A stretch of DNA of 56,301 bases. Source: an uncultured Bacilli bacterium (GTDB lineage Bacteria > Bacillota_I > Bacilli_A > RF39 > UBA660). Under the pieces are notes generated by a model that did no database searches, was not told the origin of the DNA, and was given only the letters and a program-made list of their open reading frames with translations. Location of the stretch: positions 1 to 56,301 of the forward strand of contig CANRJW010000005.1 of NCBI GenBank assembly GCA_947631035.1. Direction: 5' to 3'. Shown piece by piece: positions 36,244-46,184 of this stretch. How positions within the stretch are numbered: position 1 is the first letter of the stretch; each line of letters begins with the position of its first letter. The position numbers and the translations under genes are program-made.

Positions 36244-36942
36244 TTAGGGAAGGAAGAAATCAAGTAAGACAGGCGCTAAAATAATGAGTAACATGATAGG
36301 AACAAAGAATAAAACCGAAATGACACTAATTTTTGTGGGAAGTTTAGAAATCTCTGCTTTGATTTCGAGCATTTTCTTTTCTCTTAAATAATCAATTTGA
36401 TTGTTTAAACTTTCTTGAATGTTATTGCCATAAATACTAGATTCAGTAAGGGTTAAAAGAATGTTATTAATAGCTTCACTTGGTATTCTTTCTTTCATGA
36501 GAATTAAACTTTCTGAAAAACTTTTTCCCATTTTCACATCCGATAAAGTCTTTTGAAATTCTAAAGAAAGTTCACTATCGATATTTTTGGTAGTCAATTC
36601 CAAAGCTCCTTTTAAATAGGGATTGGTTTCTAACGTTAAACTTAAAATTTCAAAGAAAAATAAAGCTTCGTTCTCTAGTTTTTTCGTTCTTTTTTTAATC
36701 TTTTCATCAAGTAGCAAGCGTTCACTTAACACATAGAAAAGAAAGGAAATTATAAACGCTAAAACAACACCATACTTTGTAAAAAACAAAATAACAATAA
36801 AAAGGAGAAAACAAGTAAGAAAACGAAAATTTAAAAAGGTAAAACAATCCATTTTTTTAGTAAACCCTAAGTAATTGACTTTTTTTTCGATTCTTTCGAT
36901 GGTTTTTTTCGGATAAATATGATAAAAGGCTCTATTTTTCAT
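36244..36942 (-). CDS. Tad pilus inner-membrane protein TadC-like
   Basis: A type II secretion F-domain protein of 232 residues with membrane helices at about 40-75 and 208-230. The central T2SSF domain includes [14 protein letters not shown] and [13 protein letters not shown]. It would form, with TadB, the platform of the Tad/Flp pilus machine. It is the last gene of the Tad cluster and overlaps tadB by one base (ATGA type). Confidence 0.85.
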   Translation of the reverse strand: MKNRAFYHIYPKKTIERIEKKVNYLGFTKKMDCFTFLNFRFLTCFLLFIVILFFTKYGVVLAFIISFLFYVLSERLLLDEKIKKRTKKLENEALFFFEILSLTLETNPYLKGALELTTKNIDSELSLEFQKTLSDVKMGKSFSESLILMKERIPSEAINNILLTLTESSIYGNNIQESLNNQIDYLREKKMLEIKAEISKLPTKISVISVLFFVPIMLLIILAPVLLDFFLP

Positions 36943-37946
36943 TACATTTTCACCTCTAAAACTTTCTTAATAATCCAAATATAAGCAAAATAGAATAAAA
37001 GTAATATCCCAAAAAGACACCATCCAGCAAAAGAAGAAAATAACGGATTAAAATACGTTGGATTTAATAAAAGAATGAAACCGGTAAAAACAAGAGGTAA
37101 CACCACCAACAAGCGAAAAACAAATAAACTAGATGCAGTGATACTTTTTAACTCGTCACGCATTTTTTTCTTATTGTAAAAAGATTTTTCAATAGAAGAA
37201 AACACATTAGTAATATTTCCTCCAGTTTTATTAAGAAGCGTTAAAGAAGAAGCAATATATTTGGCATCTTCTAGTTTTACTCGTTCATAAAAACGTTGAA
37301 ATACCACTTCTAAACTAAGACCATACGTCATATCTAAATAAATTTTTTTAAATTCATCAGAGATTGGTCCATCGAGTTCATTTTTTACGGTTACAATCGC
37401 TTGCATAATATTCTTACCTGATTTAAAACTATTATTTAAAATCATAACGGCTTTCATTAAATCTTGTTCAATTTGCTTCTTTTTCTTTTGAAATTCTAAA
37501 AAGAACAGGATATCGGGTAAGAAAAAGAAAAGAAGAAAAGCCAAAACTGATGAAAGAAGTAAGACATGTTTGGTTCTTAAAAAAGAAGCAATAACACTTA
37601 AGAACATCGCTAAGAATCCTAAAAAGAATTTTAATGCCACATAATAAATTGGTTCTCTTTCTTCTTGATTTTCATAAACACTATACTTTTCATATTTTAA
37701 AGCATATCGACTTAAAAGACGGGATTTTTTTAACACACGCCCCCATCTCTTTAAAAAGGAGTTGATACAAGCAAAAAATTGATCAAAAATGGATTGTACT
37801 TGTTCTTCACTGGTATGCAAGCTATACGCATCAAAACGTCTACTTAACTTTGCTTCTTGCATTTCATTTACAATGACAAAAACAAGTAATAGAATGCCAA
37901 AGAGCATGGCAAGCATTAAAAGAAATATTGGAACCATTTTTGGCAT
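36942..37946 (-). CDS. Tad pilus inner-membrane protein TadB-like
   Basis: A T2SSF-domain membrane protein of 334 residues: N-terminal helix (about 5-25), two helices near 100-150, T2SSF domain (about 165-290) with MILNNSFKSGKNIMQAI and LNKTGGNITNVFSSIE, then two C-terminal helices. ATG at 37946 lies eight bases after AAAGGAG; GTG nine bases upstream falls next to that site. Platform component for the Tad pilus. Confidence 0.87.
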   Translation of the reverse strand: MPKMVPIFLLMLAMLFGILLLVFVIVNEMQEAKLSRRFDAYSLHTSEEQVQSIFDQFFACINSFLKRWGRVLKKSRLLSRYALKYEKYSVYENQEEREPIYYVALKFFLGFLAMFLSVIASFLRTKHVLLLSSVLAFLLFFFLPDILFFLEFQKKKKQIEQDLMKAVMILNNSFKSGKNIMQAIVTVKNELDGPISDEFKKIYLDMTYGLSLEVVFQRFYERVKLEDAKYIASSLTLLNKTGGNITNVFSSIEKSFYNKKKMRDELKSITASSLFVFRLLVVLPLVFTGFILLLNPTYFNPLFSSFAGWCLFGILLLFYFAYIWIIKKVLEVKM

Positions 37947-37963
37947 TTTAAGCACTCCTTTCT

Positions 37964-39313
37964 TTATTCTTTACTTTTGGTTTTCTTTTCTTTAAAGATA
38001 TCCTCTAAATCATAAATACCACGGGAAGTAATTTTTTTATAAACTTTCGGTATAAAGTCATGTAAAACAAATTCTCCATCTACTTCCCCGTTTTCCGTTA
38101 AACCAATTTGATTAAAACTAAAAATTTCTTTTAGCTTGATTTGATCTTCATAAAAGCCATCGATTTCTGAGATGGAAGTAATTTTCCTTTTACCATCGTT
38201 CATTCTTTCAATATTGACAACTAAATCAATAGCACTCGTAATGTATTCACGAATCGCTTTAATAGGAATATCAAGACCACTCATTAATACCATAGTTTCA
38301 AGTCGATTTAAAGCATCATGAGCACCATTCGCATGCATCGTAGTTAAAGACCCATCATGACCAGTATTCATGGCTTGTAACATATCAAAAGCTTCTTTTC
38401 CACGTACTTCTCCAACAATAATGCGATCTGGTCTCATACGAAGAGAATTTCTTACCAAGTCTCGAATCGTAATTTCTCCATCACTATCGTAATTGGTTAC
38501 TCTTGTTTCTAAAGAAATTACATGTTTTTGATGCAATCTTAACTCGGCGGCATCTTCAATCGTAATAATTCTTTCCAAAGGATTAATAAAACCACTCAAA
38601 ATATTCAAAAGCGTTGTTTTTCCACTACCCGTTCCTCCACAAACAATAATATTGAGTTTTCCCTTTACAGCAGCTTCTAGAAATCTTGCCATATAAGGAG
38701 TTAAAGAGCCAATACGAATTAAATCTTCAACACTTTGCATCGTTTCTTTAAACTTACGAATGGTAATGACTGGTCCTTTTGTAGAAAGGGGTGGAATCAC
38801 TGCATTAATACGCGAACCATCTAAAAGTCTAGAATCAACCATAGGATTTGCTGTATCAATGGTTCTTCCTAAAGGTTCAATTAATCTTTCAATCGTCCTA
38901 ACAATATGTTCGTCATTAATAAAAGAAATACTCTCATCTTTAATTAAACGTCCATCGATTTCAATATAAATTTCATTGGGACTATTGACCATAATTTCCG
39001 TAACATTCTTATCCTCTAAAAGTTCAGTTAAAGGCCCATATCCATTAATTTCATTATCAATTAAATTAAACAAATGACTTCTTTCCAAGTTGGTTAAATC
39101 ATGTCCTTCAATGGCTGTTTCAATTTCTTCATTAATGAATTCATTCAATACTTTATCTTCAGGTATTTCTTTATCAATTAAATTTTCCACAATCGTCGTT
39201 CTTAAATCATCTAACAACTTTTTATCGGGAAATATTTCATAATCAGAGATATTTTCTATTTTGGGTACTTTTCTTTCAATATTAAAAGCATCCATTAAAC
39301 TTGTTTTACTCAT
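37964..39313 (-). CDS. tadA: Tad pilus assembly ATPase (TadA/CpaF)
   Basis: The cytoplasmic hexameric ATPase that powers Tad pilus assembly, 449 residues. It has an N-terminal helical part, [33 protein letters not shown], Walker [12 protein letters not shown] (about 230-240), the Asp box [10 protein letters not shown], and Walker [15 protein letters not shown] with [18 protein letters not shown] at 39313 follows AGAGGGGG and overlaps the cpaE stop by eight bases. Confidence 0.94.
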   Translation of the reverse strand: MSKTSLMDAFNIERKVPKIENISDYEIFPDKKLLDDLRTTIVENLIDKEIPEDKVLNEFINEEIETAIEGHDLTNLERSHLFNLIDNEINGYGPLTELLEDKNVTEIMVNSPNEIYIEIDGRLIKDESISFINDEHIVRTIERLIEPLGRTIDTANPMVDSRLLDGSRINAVIPPLSTKGPVITIRKFKETMQSVEDLIRIGSLTPYMARFLEAAVKGKLNIIVCGGTGSGKTTLLNILSGFINPLERIITIEDAAELRLHQKHVISLETRVTNYDSDGEITIRDLVRNSLRMRPDRIIVGEVRGKEAFDMLQAMNTGHDGSLTTMHANGAHDALNRLETMVLMSGLDIPIKAIREYITSAIDLVVNIERMNDGKRKITSISEIDGFYEDQIKLKEIFSFNQIGLTENGEVDGEFVLHDFIPKVYKKITSRGIYDLEDIFKEKKTKSKE

Positions 39314-40097
39314 GTATTTCCCCCTCTTTCTTTTCTTCCTTGCCAATCTCTAATAAATCAAGAGCCATGGTCATAAACGTTTCATAATCTTTATTAAACG
39401 TAATCGCCATCTTATTTTGAAGGGTGATAATCTCTCCATTCATAATATAACTATCCATATTCTTAATATAAAAATTATTGGACAACGTATAATCAATATT
39501 GGCTTTTATAATATTTTTAATATCAAAGATAGAGAAATAATCTTTATAAGGATCACGACTATTATTTAAAAGAATCTTGTAATTGGTTGTATTCGAATCT
39601 TTAAAAATACTCATCAAAGATTTCATATTTTTTAAATCCAAAGGATCATTGGATAACACAAATAAAATACGATCTACTTTATCCAAAGTCGTTACATTGA
39701 TTTCATTTAAAATATGACTCGTATCAATAAGAACAATATCGTAATTAGACTCCGCTTTATCAATTAAAATATCCATGTATTTAGCATCAATCTTATTACA
39801 TTGCCTAGGATCTTTTGGACAAGGTAAAATATCAATATATTCATCATATTTGGTTACATAATTTTTAAATTCTTCATAACGATTGTTATTGTAGTCATCG
39901 ACAAAATTAAAAATAGTTTTCTCAAAAGGACGATTTAAAGCCATACTAATGCCACCACTCGATAAATCTAAGTCAAGTAGCAATACTTTCTTTTCTAAAT
40001 GTTCAAAGACTCCTGCTAAGTTAATCGCGGTAATGGTTTTTCCAACTCCACCTTTTGAAGAGAAAATACACATCGATTTTCCTTTTGTTTTTGACAT
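39306..40097 (-). CDS. Tad pilus localisation ATPase (TadZ/CpaE-like)
   Basis: A ParA/MinD-type ATPase of 263 residues with the deviant Walker A SSKGGVGKTITAINLA (about 13-28), DLDLSSGGISMALNRP and IVLIDTSHIL. CpaE proteins place the pilus apparatus at the cell envelope. It lacks the N-terminal receiver-like domain of proteobacterial CpaE. It stands between the minor-pilin genes and tadA. Confidence 0.88.
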   Translation of the reverse strand: MSKTKGKSMCIFSSKGGVGKTITAINLAGVFEHLEKKVLLLDLDLSSGGISMALNRPFEKTIFNFVDDYNNNRYEEFKNYVTKYDEYIDILPCPKDPRQCNKIDAKYMDILIDKAESNYDIVLIDTSHILNEINVTTLDKVDRILFVLSNDPLDLKNMKSLMSIFKDSNTTNYKILLNNSRDPYKDYFSIFDIKNIIKANIDYTLSNNFYIKNMDSYIMNGEIITLQNKMAITFNKDYETFMTMALDLLEIGKEEKKEGEIHE

Positions 40098-40107
40098 ACT
40101 AATCCCT

Positions 40108-40482
40108 CTATTCTTTTATAACTTTTAATTCGTTATTGATGCGATATGTACTTTTTATTGGGTAAGCATCAATACCAATAACTTTACCAAATATACTTTC
40201 TTTTTCATAATGAATGGTAATACGAACGTAATTTTCTTTTACTTCGATTTGCATTGCATCAGTTGGTATTTTATTTTCTTTTAATAACGTTATAACTTTT
40301 TCATTATAATCTGCTTCTTCTTTTTCTTTATACGTTGTTTTTAAAACCGTTCTAAGTGTACTATCCAACTTTGTTTTTTCTAATAATATTGTTCCTACAT
40401 CCACAACAAATGCCAGTAATAAAAGTAAGAGTGGAAGAAGTAAAACAAATAAGATTAATGTTTGCCCATGCTTATTCATCAT
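40108..40482 (-). CDS. TadF/TadE-like pseudopilin
   Basis: A 124-residue membrane protein starting MMNKHGQTLILFVLLLP: a short basic leader ending in Gly followed by a 25-residue hydrophobic helix, as in TadE/TadF minor pilins. The expected Glu at mature position 5 is replaced (QTLILF), so processing may be different. The C-terminal part is soluble and beta-rich. It overlaps the previous gene by 11 bases. Confidence 0.75.
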   Translation of the reverse strand: MMNKHGQTLILFVLLLPLLLLLLAFVVDVGTILLEKTKLDSTLRTVLKTTYKEKEEADYNEKVITLLKENKIPTDAMQIEVKENYVRITIHYEKESIFGKVIGIDAYPIKSTYRINNELKVIKE

Positions 40483-40825
40483 AAATCACTCTTTTAGCAC
40501 TCGCTTCATAAGGATTTTTCAAAATAAAATTCAATCCTGGTGTTAAAATCGGCACTTCTTTATTTAAAGAAAAAATTCTTTTTTGGTCTTCTTTTTCTAT
40601 AGTAAGAATTACTTTTTCTTTGGTTAAATTCATTTTCTCTGTGATTTCTTCTTCAGAATGTCCATTTTGATATAACGTAATAGCATCATCCATTTTGCTT
40701 TCTAAATTATTTTTTACATACAATATTTTGCCAAAATCAATAATGCTAAACAACATAAAAATAAAAATGGGTAAAAGAATGACAAATTCAACTAATGCTT
40801 GTCCGTTATGTTTTTTTACTAACAT
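40472..40825 (-). CDS. TadE-like minor pilin
   Basis: The 117-residue product begins MLVKKHNGQALVEFVILLP: cleavage after Gly would leave QALVEF with the conserved Glu5 and a long hydrophobic helix. This is the TadE signature. It starts the downstream part of the Tad operon. An extended -10 (TGGTATAAT, 40860-40852) lies upstream, at the edge of the TnpB-derived element. Confidence 0.82.
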   Translation of the reverse strand: MLVKKHNGQALVEFVILLPIFIFMLFSIIDFGKILYVKNNLESKMDDAITLYQNGHSEEEITEKMNLTKEKVILTIEKEDQKRIFSLNKEVPILTPGLNFILKNPYEASAKRVIYDE

Positions 40826-40851
40826 ATCACTACCCCTTCTAGTTTGAACAC

Positions 40852-40860
40852 ATTATACCA
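40852..40860 (-). promoter_or_regulatory. Extended -10 upstream of tadE-tadC
   Basis: Minus-strand TGGTATAAT (TG-N-TATAAT) 27 bases before the ATG at 40825, with no good -35. It abuts the mobile-element remnant at 40862-41061. Confidence 0.55.
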
Positions 40861-40861
40861 G

Positions 40862-41061
40862 ACTTCCGATGGTCGCCACCGTACTTTCTTTTTTTCACTT
40901 TTGCTTTTCTTTTAATTAACCTTCTGCCCTAATATTTATACTGGCATTGATATCCCTATTGATAAGCAATCACTATTTTTTTGCTTTACAAAATAATTAT
41001 ATAACGACCAACAATTGTTTTCAAGACATTTTTCAGGTGTTTTAAGAACTTTCCGATAAGA
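40862..41061 (-). mobile_element. TnpB-derived non-autonomous element, copy A
   Basis: About 200 bases are homologous to 55731-55950 in the same orientation, from ACTTCCGATGGTCGCCA to CTTTCC-ATAAG. On the minus strand it encodes the tail of an IS605-type TnpB, INRDINASINIRAEG, then a stop. Relative to copy B it lacks about 20 bases inside. It is not a working transposase. It splits the Tad cluster between the pilin and tadE. Confidence 0.8.
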
Positions 41062-41064
41062 TTT

Positions 41065-41091
41065 AAAAAAACGTAATGGAAAGTCCTTACG
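41065..41091 (-). terminator. Terminator of the Flp pilin gene
   Basis: On the minus strand CGTAA-GGA pairs with TCC-TTACG around a short loop, overlapping the pilin stop codon, followed by TTTTTTT. It separates pilin mRNA from the rest of the Tad genes. Confidence 0.75.
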
Positions 41092-41290
41092 CATCTTTTT
41101 CTTGGCAAGTTCCTTCTCCTGGTTTTGCTCCTGAAACGTATTCTTGATCGACTAAAGAACAAGACGTTTTGGTAATAGAATCTTTTAAATACCCACCAAA
41201 GTAACTTACTAGTGAAACGACAATAACACTAATAAGAGCAATAATTAAAACATATTCTACTAATGCTTGTCCTCGATTGTTTCGTAGCAT
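41087..41290 (-). CDS. Flp/Tad-type major pilin
   Basis: A 67-residue prepilin: MLRNNRG leader, cleavage after Gly7 giving QALVEYVLIIALISVI with Glu5 and Tyr6 of the Flp motif, then a 20-residue hydrophobic helix and a short soluble tail with two cysteines (TSCSL and GTCQ). It would polymerise into the Tad pilus fibre. It has its own promoter (TTGACT 41341-41336, TATATT 41318-41313) and terminator. No prepilin peptidase gene is in the window. Confidence 0.85.
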   Translation of the reverse strand: MLRNNRGQALVEYVLIIALISVIVVSLVSYFGGYLKDSITKTSCSLVDQEYVSGAKPGEGTCQEKDA

Positions 41291-41312
41291 TTAACCACCT
41301 ACTCTTACCATT

Positions 41313-41341
41313 AATATAAATGAAATAAAAAGGAAAGTCAA
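41313..41341 (-). promoter_or_regulatory. Promoter of the Flp pilin gene
   Basis: Minus-strand TTGACT (41341-41336), 17 bases, TATATT (41318-41313). Confidence 0.65.
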
Positions 41342-41485
41342 ATGAATTTAACATTATTTATTTGCTTCTGCTTCTTTATTTAAAAAATAGTGTATTGCTA
41401 CACTAATCAAAACTAACACCTTTCCATGAGGAATGAGTATTTTCGTCTGGCCTGTTTAAACCCGGGCTATTATTAAACATTGCCG

Positions 41486-41584
41486 TTACATCTCTTTCGT
41501 TAGTCCAGTTTTACTTGCTAAAGCATCAATTATTTCAGACTTTTTCACTTGTATTAACTTCTTTAAAGCACTATGATTCTTCAT
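41486..41584 (-). pseudogene. HU-like DNA-binding protein, N-terminal remnant
   Basis: Minus-strand codons read VKKSEIIDALASKTGLTKEM then stop. This matches the N-terminus of HU (pattern KxELIDAxAxKTGLxK). Only about 20 of 90 residues survive and the sequence upstream is unrelated (MKNHSALKKLIQ). It is a relic in the gap between the pilin and the MMPL gene (41342-41633), which holds nothing else recognisable. Confidence 0.65.
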
Positions 41585-41633
41585 AATTATAAAAATTTCT
41601 CTTAAATGATTTCATACTTTTTCTAATTTATAC

Positions 41634-44600
41634 CTAATTATGTTCTTTATAATATCCTTTTTTACAAATTATTTTATCTGTAGTAGCAAGTACACCAGGT
41701 AATACAAATAGAATTAATATTACTGATGCAAATGTACCTTGAGAAATAGTTTCACATATCTTAGCAGCAATAGCTGAAGCAAATCCTGCTACTACTAGTG
41801 TAACAATTATTAATATTGATGAAGAACTAATTATGGTATGAATTGATTTATTATAAGCATTAATTACCGAATCTTTAATTCCCATTGTTAATCTTGATTC
41901 ACGATAATAAGAAGTATAAACAATGGCATAATCTATTGTCGCTCCCATTAATATTGCTTGAACTATCAATAAAGATATGAAATATACTGATCCTCCTGTA
42001 ATGGAAATTGCACTCATAGTTAAATACACAGCAGTTTGAATAATAAGCACCAAAACAAACGGAATAATTAAGTCCTTAAATGTTATTGCGACAACAATAA
42101 ATATAAATATCATGGTTAGAATTGTAATCTTATTTAATTCATTATTAAAAGTTTTATTCATTTCTACTGCCATAGGAGAATTTCCCACAATGTATATACC
42201 ATCATTATTACCTATTTCATCTTGAATAGAATTAATAAACTTATAAGTATCTTCATCTTCAGCAGCATATTTTGTATTTAATACAACTCTTGAATATTTA
42301 TCCGATACTATTAAATCTTTTGATTTATCAATTGTTTTTTTAGAATCAGTAATTGTTGTTCTTTTTTCAGAATTTATAAAATCATCAAATCTTGAATCAG
42401 TTAAAATATCAGAATTTAAATAATTGATAAATTCTTCAATTGTCATTTTCCATGAATCATCATATTCTTTATTGCTTCCATAGTACATATATATTAAATC
42501 CACAAGATTTTTATCTAAATTATCACTTAATGTATCCAATGATGTAAATGCTTCCGTAGATGTATATTTTATACTATTTAAAGATTTATTCATTATATCA
42601 TGAATCGTTGTTAATTTTTCTTTTTTTACATCATCAAATTTTGCTGAATAATCTTTGTTATTCATTACATCTTTAACAATAAATTGAACATAATTATATA
42701 ATGAAATATCTTGATTTGATTGTATATATTTAGAATTATATAAACTAAACAATAAACTCATAGTATTATTATCTATATTAAGTAATGAACTTAAACTAGA
42801 AGATGTGTATTTGGTATTATTGAGTGTTGATGTCATTACTTCTTTAACTAAAGATAGTTCACTAATCTCTTTATTAGATATTTTACCCTTTAATAACTCG
42901 TTATCTTTATTATTTAATATTAGATTTGTAAGTTCTAAAGGTGTCATTGCTGTTGTTTCATTATTATAATCATATACTCCATAAATCATGGATATTTGTT
43001 TTGGGTCAGTATTCGTTATTTGACTCATCGTTTTAGAATCGTATTTATCTAGCGCATTCACAATTGTATAGGCTAATTTTAAAGTTGTTTCGTTACCTTT
43101 TAAGCTTGGAGCAACGAAAGAATCTTCTTTATAATCATATAAGAAATTGATTAAATTCTTAATAGACATTGATTTTATATTTCCTTGATTTTTATCATAA
43201 CTACCATAAATCATATTGATGAATGTTTTATATTCTGCTGGAAAAATTTTAGATAATTGTTCTAAAGTATATTCATTATCCTCTAAGTTTGTCATTATCA
43301 TTTGTAAAGTTTCTTTTGTTTCACTATGTTCACTATCTAATTCCATAGCATTTATGATACCCCATAACTGAGTTTTATTTAAACTAGTATTACTTGTAGA
43401 ACCAGTATACATAATATATATATTTGATAAAGTATTATTATCTATTTTAAAATTCAATTTTTGTAATGTTACAAGCATATTTTCTTCATCTAATGTGGTA
43501 TTGATAATCTGTTCATTACTTAAACTTTGCAATAGTGTTAATAACTCAATTGTATTTTCATCAAACATATCTTTATAAGCATCATTACTAGACATATGTA
43601 AAGCAAAATTAGCAAATTCATTTAAAGTCATTTTGGTATTGCTATCTATAGTTGTTCTATAAAATAAGAATAATTGGAAGATTAATTCTTTATCTATTCC
43701 AAAAATACTAGAAAGTTCACTTGCATCCATCTTCTTATTTATATTATTTACATCAGCGAATTTTTGCAATTGTTTTAATTTTGAAATAGTTGCTCCATCT
43801 AAACTTGCTGAATACTCTTTGTCATTTGCAACATCATTAAGCATAAAATTAACAAATTCTTTAATAGTCATTTTAGCATCAACATTTTTACTATTATAAT
43901 AAATCAAGATTTTTTTGGCATCATCTTCATTCATTCCTAAAATATCAGCAATTTCTTTTGTGCTTCTCTTTTTGTTAATTAAAGAGGATGATGTAAAATT
44001 TTCGAGTATTTCTAAATTATCCTTCGTATCTTGATTTATCGAATCACTAAAATTATCATTCGTATAAATGTCTCTTTTAATAAAGGAAATAAATTCATTT
44101 AATGTCATTTTATTATTAGCGTCTTTATTATAATAATTGTAATAAATCAGTTTTATTAGATACTCTTCTATTTGGGTATCTTGTCCTAAATCTTCAAACT
44201 TTCTATTTAATTCATTGTAAGCTAGTTTTTCATTAATAGTATTGGAATAACATAATGTTTGGTCTATGTTTTTATCTTGCTCTAGTTTTTTACAATAATC
44301 TGTTATTAATTCTTCATATTTATTGTTATATACTATAGCAATTTGATTTGTTGTTGGAAAAACTTTTCCAACTTTATCTTGCTCTGAACCTGTATAAAGT
44401 ATCCCAATATTTCCTTTTAGAAAATAAGCCCCAACAAACAATATAACTATTAAAACCATTTGGACATACCTAGTCTTGTATATAAATTTTCCTAATCCTG
44501 TTAAATTAAATTTAGGGCTTTTCTTTTTTGTTTTAGCAATCAAATTATCAAAGATTAAAAGTAATGCTGGTAAACAAAAGAAAATACTAACTAAACTTAA

Positions 44601-45467
44601 TAATACCCCTTTGGCTAAAACAAATCCTAAATCTTTACCAATGGTAAAACTCATAAATACAAGAGCAACTAAACCTACAATTGTTGTAACTGAACTACTG
44701 GATATGGCTTTAAAAGAATGATATAGTGCTTCTTTCATAGCATCTATTTTATTACTATGAGTTAATTTTTCTTGCTTATATCGATTAGATAACATAATTG
44801 AATAGTCCATAGATAAAGCAAGTTGTAATATAGCAACAATTGAATTTGTAATAGAGGATACACTATCAAACATAATATTCGTGCCTTTATTAATAAATAC
44901 AGCGATTCCTATAGAAATTAAGTATAGCCATGGTTCAACATAAGAATCACTTAATAGGATTAAAATAATCATTGCACAAGCTATTGCCAAAATTACAATC
45001 CATAATTGTAATATTGGTTTATTTTCATCATATATAGAACCACTCATTCCTGAAACTCTAAAATTATCTTTAACATAATTATAAACACTCGTGGCAGTTT
45101 CCGAATGGTCGTAATCATCTACATTTAAAACATATAAAGTGTATTTGCCTTTATTATATTCTTCTGTATTTTCATAAAGAACAGAACTTACACCCTCAAT
45201 ACTTTGCAATTTTTTTAAAGTATCTTCCTTTTCACTATCTCGTAAACCTTTAAACATAACATTAAGTACTGAAGAATCTTGTTCAGCAAATTCTTCATCC
45301 ATAATATCTTTACCGATTTTCGTTTCGCTTGTTTTAGGAAGATATTTCATAATATCATCATTTATGTTTACCTTCTTAGATAAATATAAACTAAAGAATG
45401 CTGCTAATATAAAAATTGCTAAAAAGACATATCGTCCTTTTACAATAAAATCAGTTATTTTTCTCAT
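41634..45467 (-). CDS. MMPL/RND-type membrane transporter with internal repeats
   Basis: A 1277-residue MMPL-superfamily exporter. Membrane helix 1 is at about 12-30, five helices lie between about 150 and 340, and a second block between about 1105 and 1265. The two halves have unequal outer loops: the second (about 360-1090) is very long and built of about seven repeats of 85-100 residues. Each contains a motif like KMTLNEFxxFxxxD followed by an NDxxYS region and a helix with LxxLFxxY. Cargo is unknown; MMPL proteins export lipids or peptides. The promoter shows the TTAATAA pair; AGGAGGT precedes the ATG. Confidence 0.88.
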   Translation of the reverse strand: MRKITDFIVKGRYVFLAIFILAAFFSLYLSKKVNINDDIMKYLPKTSETKIGKDIMDEEFAEQDSSVLNVMFKGLRDSEKEDTLKKLQSIEGVSSVLYENTEEYNKGKYTLYVLNVDDYDHSETATSVYNYVKDNFRVSGMSGSIYDENKPILQLWIVILAIACAMIILILLSDSYVEPWLYLISIGIAVFINKGTNIMFDSVSSITNSIVAILQLALSMDYSIMLSNRYKQEKLTHSNKIDAMKEALYHSFKAISSSSVTTIVGLVALVFMSFTIGKDLGFVLAKGVLLSLVSIFFCLPALLLIFDNLIAKTKKKSPKFNLTGLGKFIYKTRYVQMVLIVILFVGAYFLKGNIGILYTGSEQDKVGKVFPTTNQIAIVYNNKYEELITDYCKKLEQDKNIDQTLCYSNTINEKLAYNELNRKFEDLGQDTQIEEYLIKLIYYNYYNKDANNKMTLNEFISFIKRDIYTNDNFSDSINQDTKDNLEILENFTSSSLINKKRSTKEIADILGMNEDDAKKILIYYNSKNVDAKMTIKEFVNFMLNDVANDKEYSASLDGATISKLKQLQKFADVNNINKKMDASELSSIFGIDKELIFQLFLFYRTTIDSNTKMTLNEFANFALHMSSNDAYKDMFDENTIELLTLLQSLSNEQIINTTLDEENMLVTLQKLNFKIDNNTLSNIYIMYTGSTSNTSLNKTQLWGIINAMELDSEHSETKETLQMIMTNLEDNEYTLEQLSKIFPAEYKTFINMIYGSYDKNQGNIKSMSIKNLINFLYDYKEDSFVAPSLKGNETTLKLAYTIVNALDKYDSKTMSQITNTDPKQISMIYGVYDYNNETTAMTPLELTNLILNNKDNELLKGKISNKEISELSLVKEVMTSTLNNTKYTSSSLSSLLNIDNNTMSLLFSLYNSKYIQSNQDISLYNYVQFIVKDVMNNKDYSAKFDDVKKEKLTTIHDIMNKSLNSIKYTSTEAFTSLDTLSDNLDKNLVDLIYMYYGSNKEYDDSWKMTIEEFINYLNSDILTDSRFDDFINSEKRTTITDSKKTIDKSKDLIVSDKYSRVVLNTKYAAEDEDTYKFINSIQDEIGNNDGIYIVGNSPMAVEMNKTFNNELNKITILTMIFIFIVVAITFKDLIIPFVLVLIIQTAVYLTMSAISITGGSVYFISLLIVQAILMGATIDYAIVYTSYYRESRLTMGIKDSVINAYNKSIHTIISSSSILIIVTLVVAGFASAIAAKICETISQGTFASVILILFVLPGVLATTDKIICKKGYYKEHN

Positions 45468-45488
45468 ATTTTTACCTCCTGAAATAAT

Positions 45489-45541
45489 AATATAGCACTA
45501 TTTTATTAGAAAAGTATTATAAATTTATTAAAAATTATTAA
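45489..45541 (-). promoter_or_regulatory. TTAATAA direct-repeat promoter of the MMPL gene (site 1)
   Basis: On the minus strand TTAATAA-TTT-TTAATAA (45541-45525) is followed after exactly 30 bases by TATATT (45494-45489), itself preceded by TG (extended -10). The -35 position holds ATACTT, not a consensus. Start codon is at 45467. Confidence 0.7.
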
Positions 45542-45612
45542 ATGATATAATTAGGGAATTTCATTATATTATATTATATTATTTAATAAAATCTATGGAA
45601 CTTTATAATTTC

Positions 45613-46184
45613 TTATTTTTTTTGTAATAATTTTCCCTTTTCTTTTAAACCAATTAATTTAGGTATAGTCTTAATATTAATAGTTTTAACAGTTATCATT
45701 TTATCTGCGAGTGATACTATCCATCCCTCTATATATAATGGTGGTACAATTGTTAAAGGAAACATGTGATTTTTAATCGCATTCGTAATCCTTTTATCAA
45801 TCATATTAGAATAATAAATTTGATAATTTTCTGATGCTTCTTTTGCATGAACAAAACCATGCATTCTAAAAATGCTTTTTTTTAGTTCTTAAACACTCAG
45901 GATACTTTTTATATAATTCTTCATTATATTGCCATGCTTTAGGATAAAAATCATGTAATAATCCAGTTATTGCACATAGTTTTTCATTAGCATTTATTTT
46001 TTTTGCTATCAAAAAGCTTTTGAAAGAAACAAGTATACAATGATGATATACCGAATCATCATGAATGTATATATAGTTTTCTTTTTTCAAATTCTTCACT
46101 TTTTAGTATATCTTTAACATAAGAATACCATTCGTTAAACAATTTATTATTTTTTAGAAATATTAATTCCTCATCATTTATCAT
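45613..46184 (-). pseudogene. HD-domain phosphohydrolase gene, frameshifted
   Basis: Three reading frames together spell one HD protein. The first (ATG 46184) gives DEELIFLKNNKLFNEWYSYV to EEFEKRK. The second gives HDDSVYHHC, then CAITGLLHDFYPKAWQYNEE to CLRTKK. The third gives MHGFVHAKEASENYQ to KNHMFPLTIVPP and EGWIVSLADKM. HHC, LLHDF and HMFP are the HD metal residues. One shift lies near 46085-46100 and one in an eight-A tract (45876-45883): with seven A the reading continues as RTKKSIFRMHGF. Nonfunctional, or subject to tract-length switching. Confidence 0.8.

Noticed and set aside
36174-36263. N-terminal extension of the sigma factor
   Set aside because: AGGAGGGAG stands directly before the ATG at 36173; the extension is not sigma-like and overlaps the tadC end.
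45613-46099. Two separate small genes (77 and 83 codons)
   Set aside because: Together with an upstream frame they spell one HD-domain protein interrupted by frameshifts.
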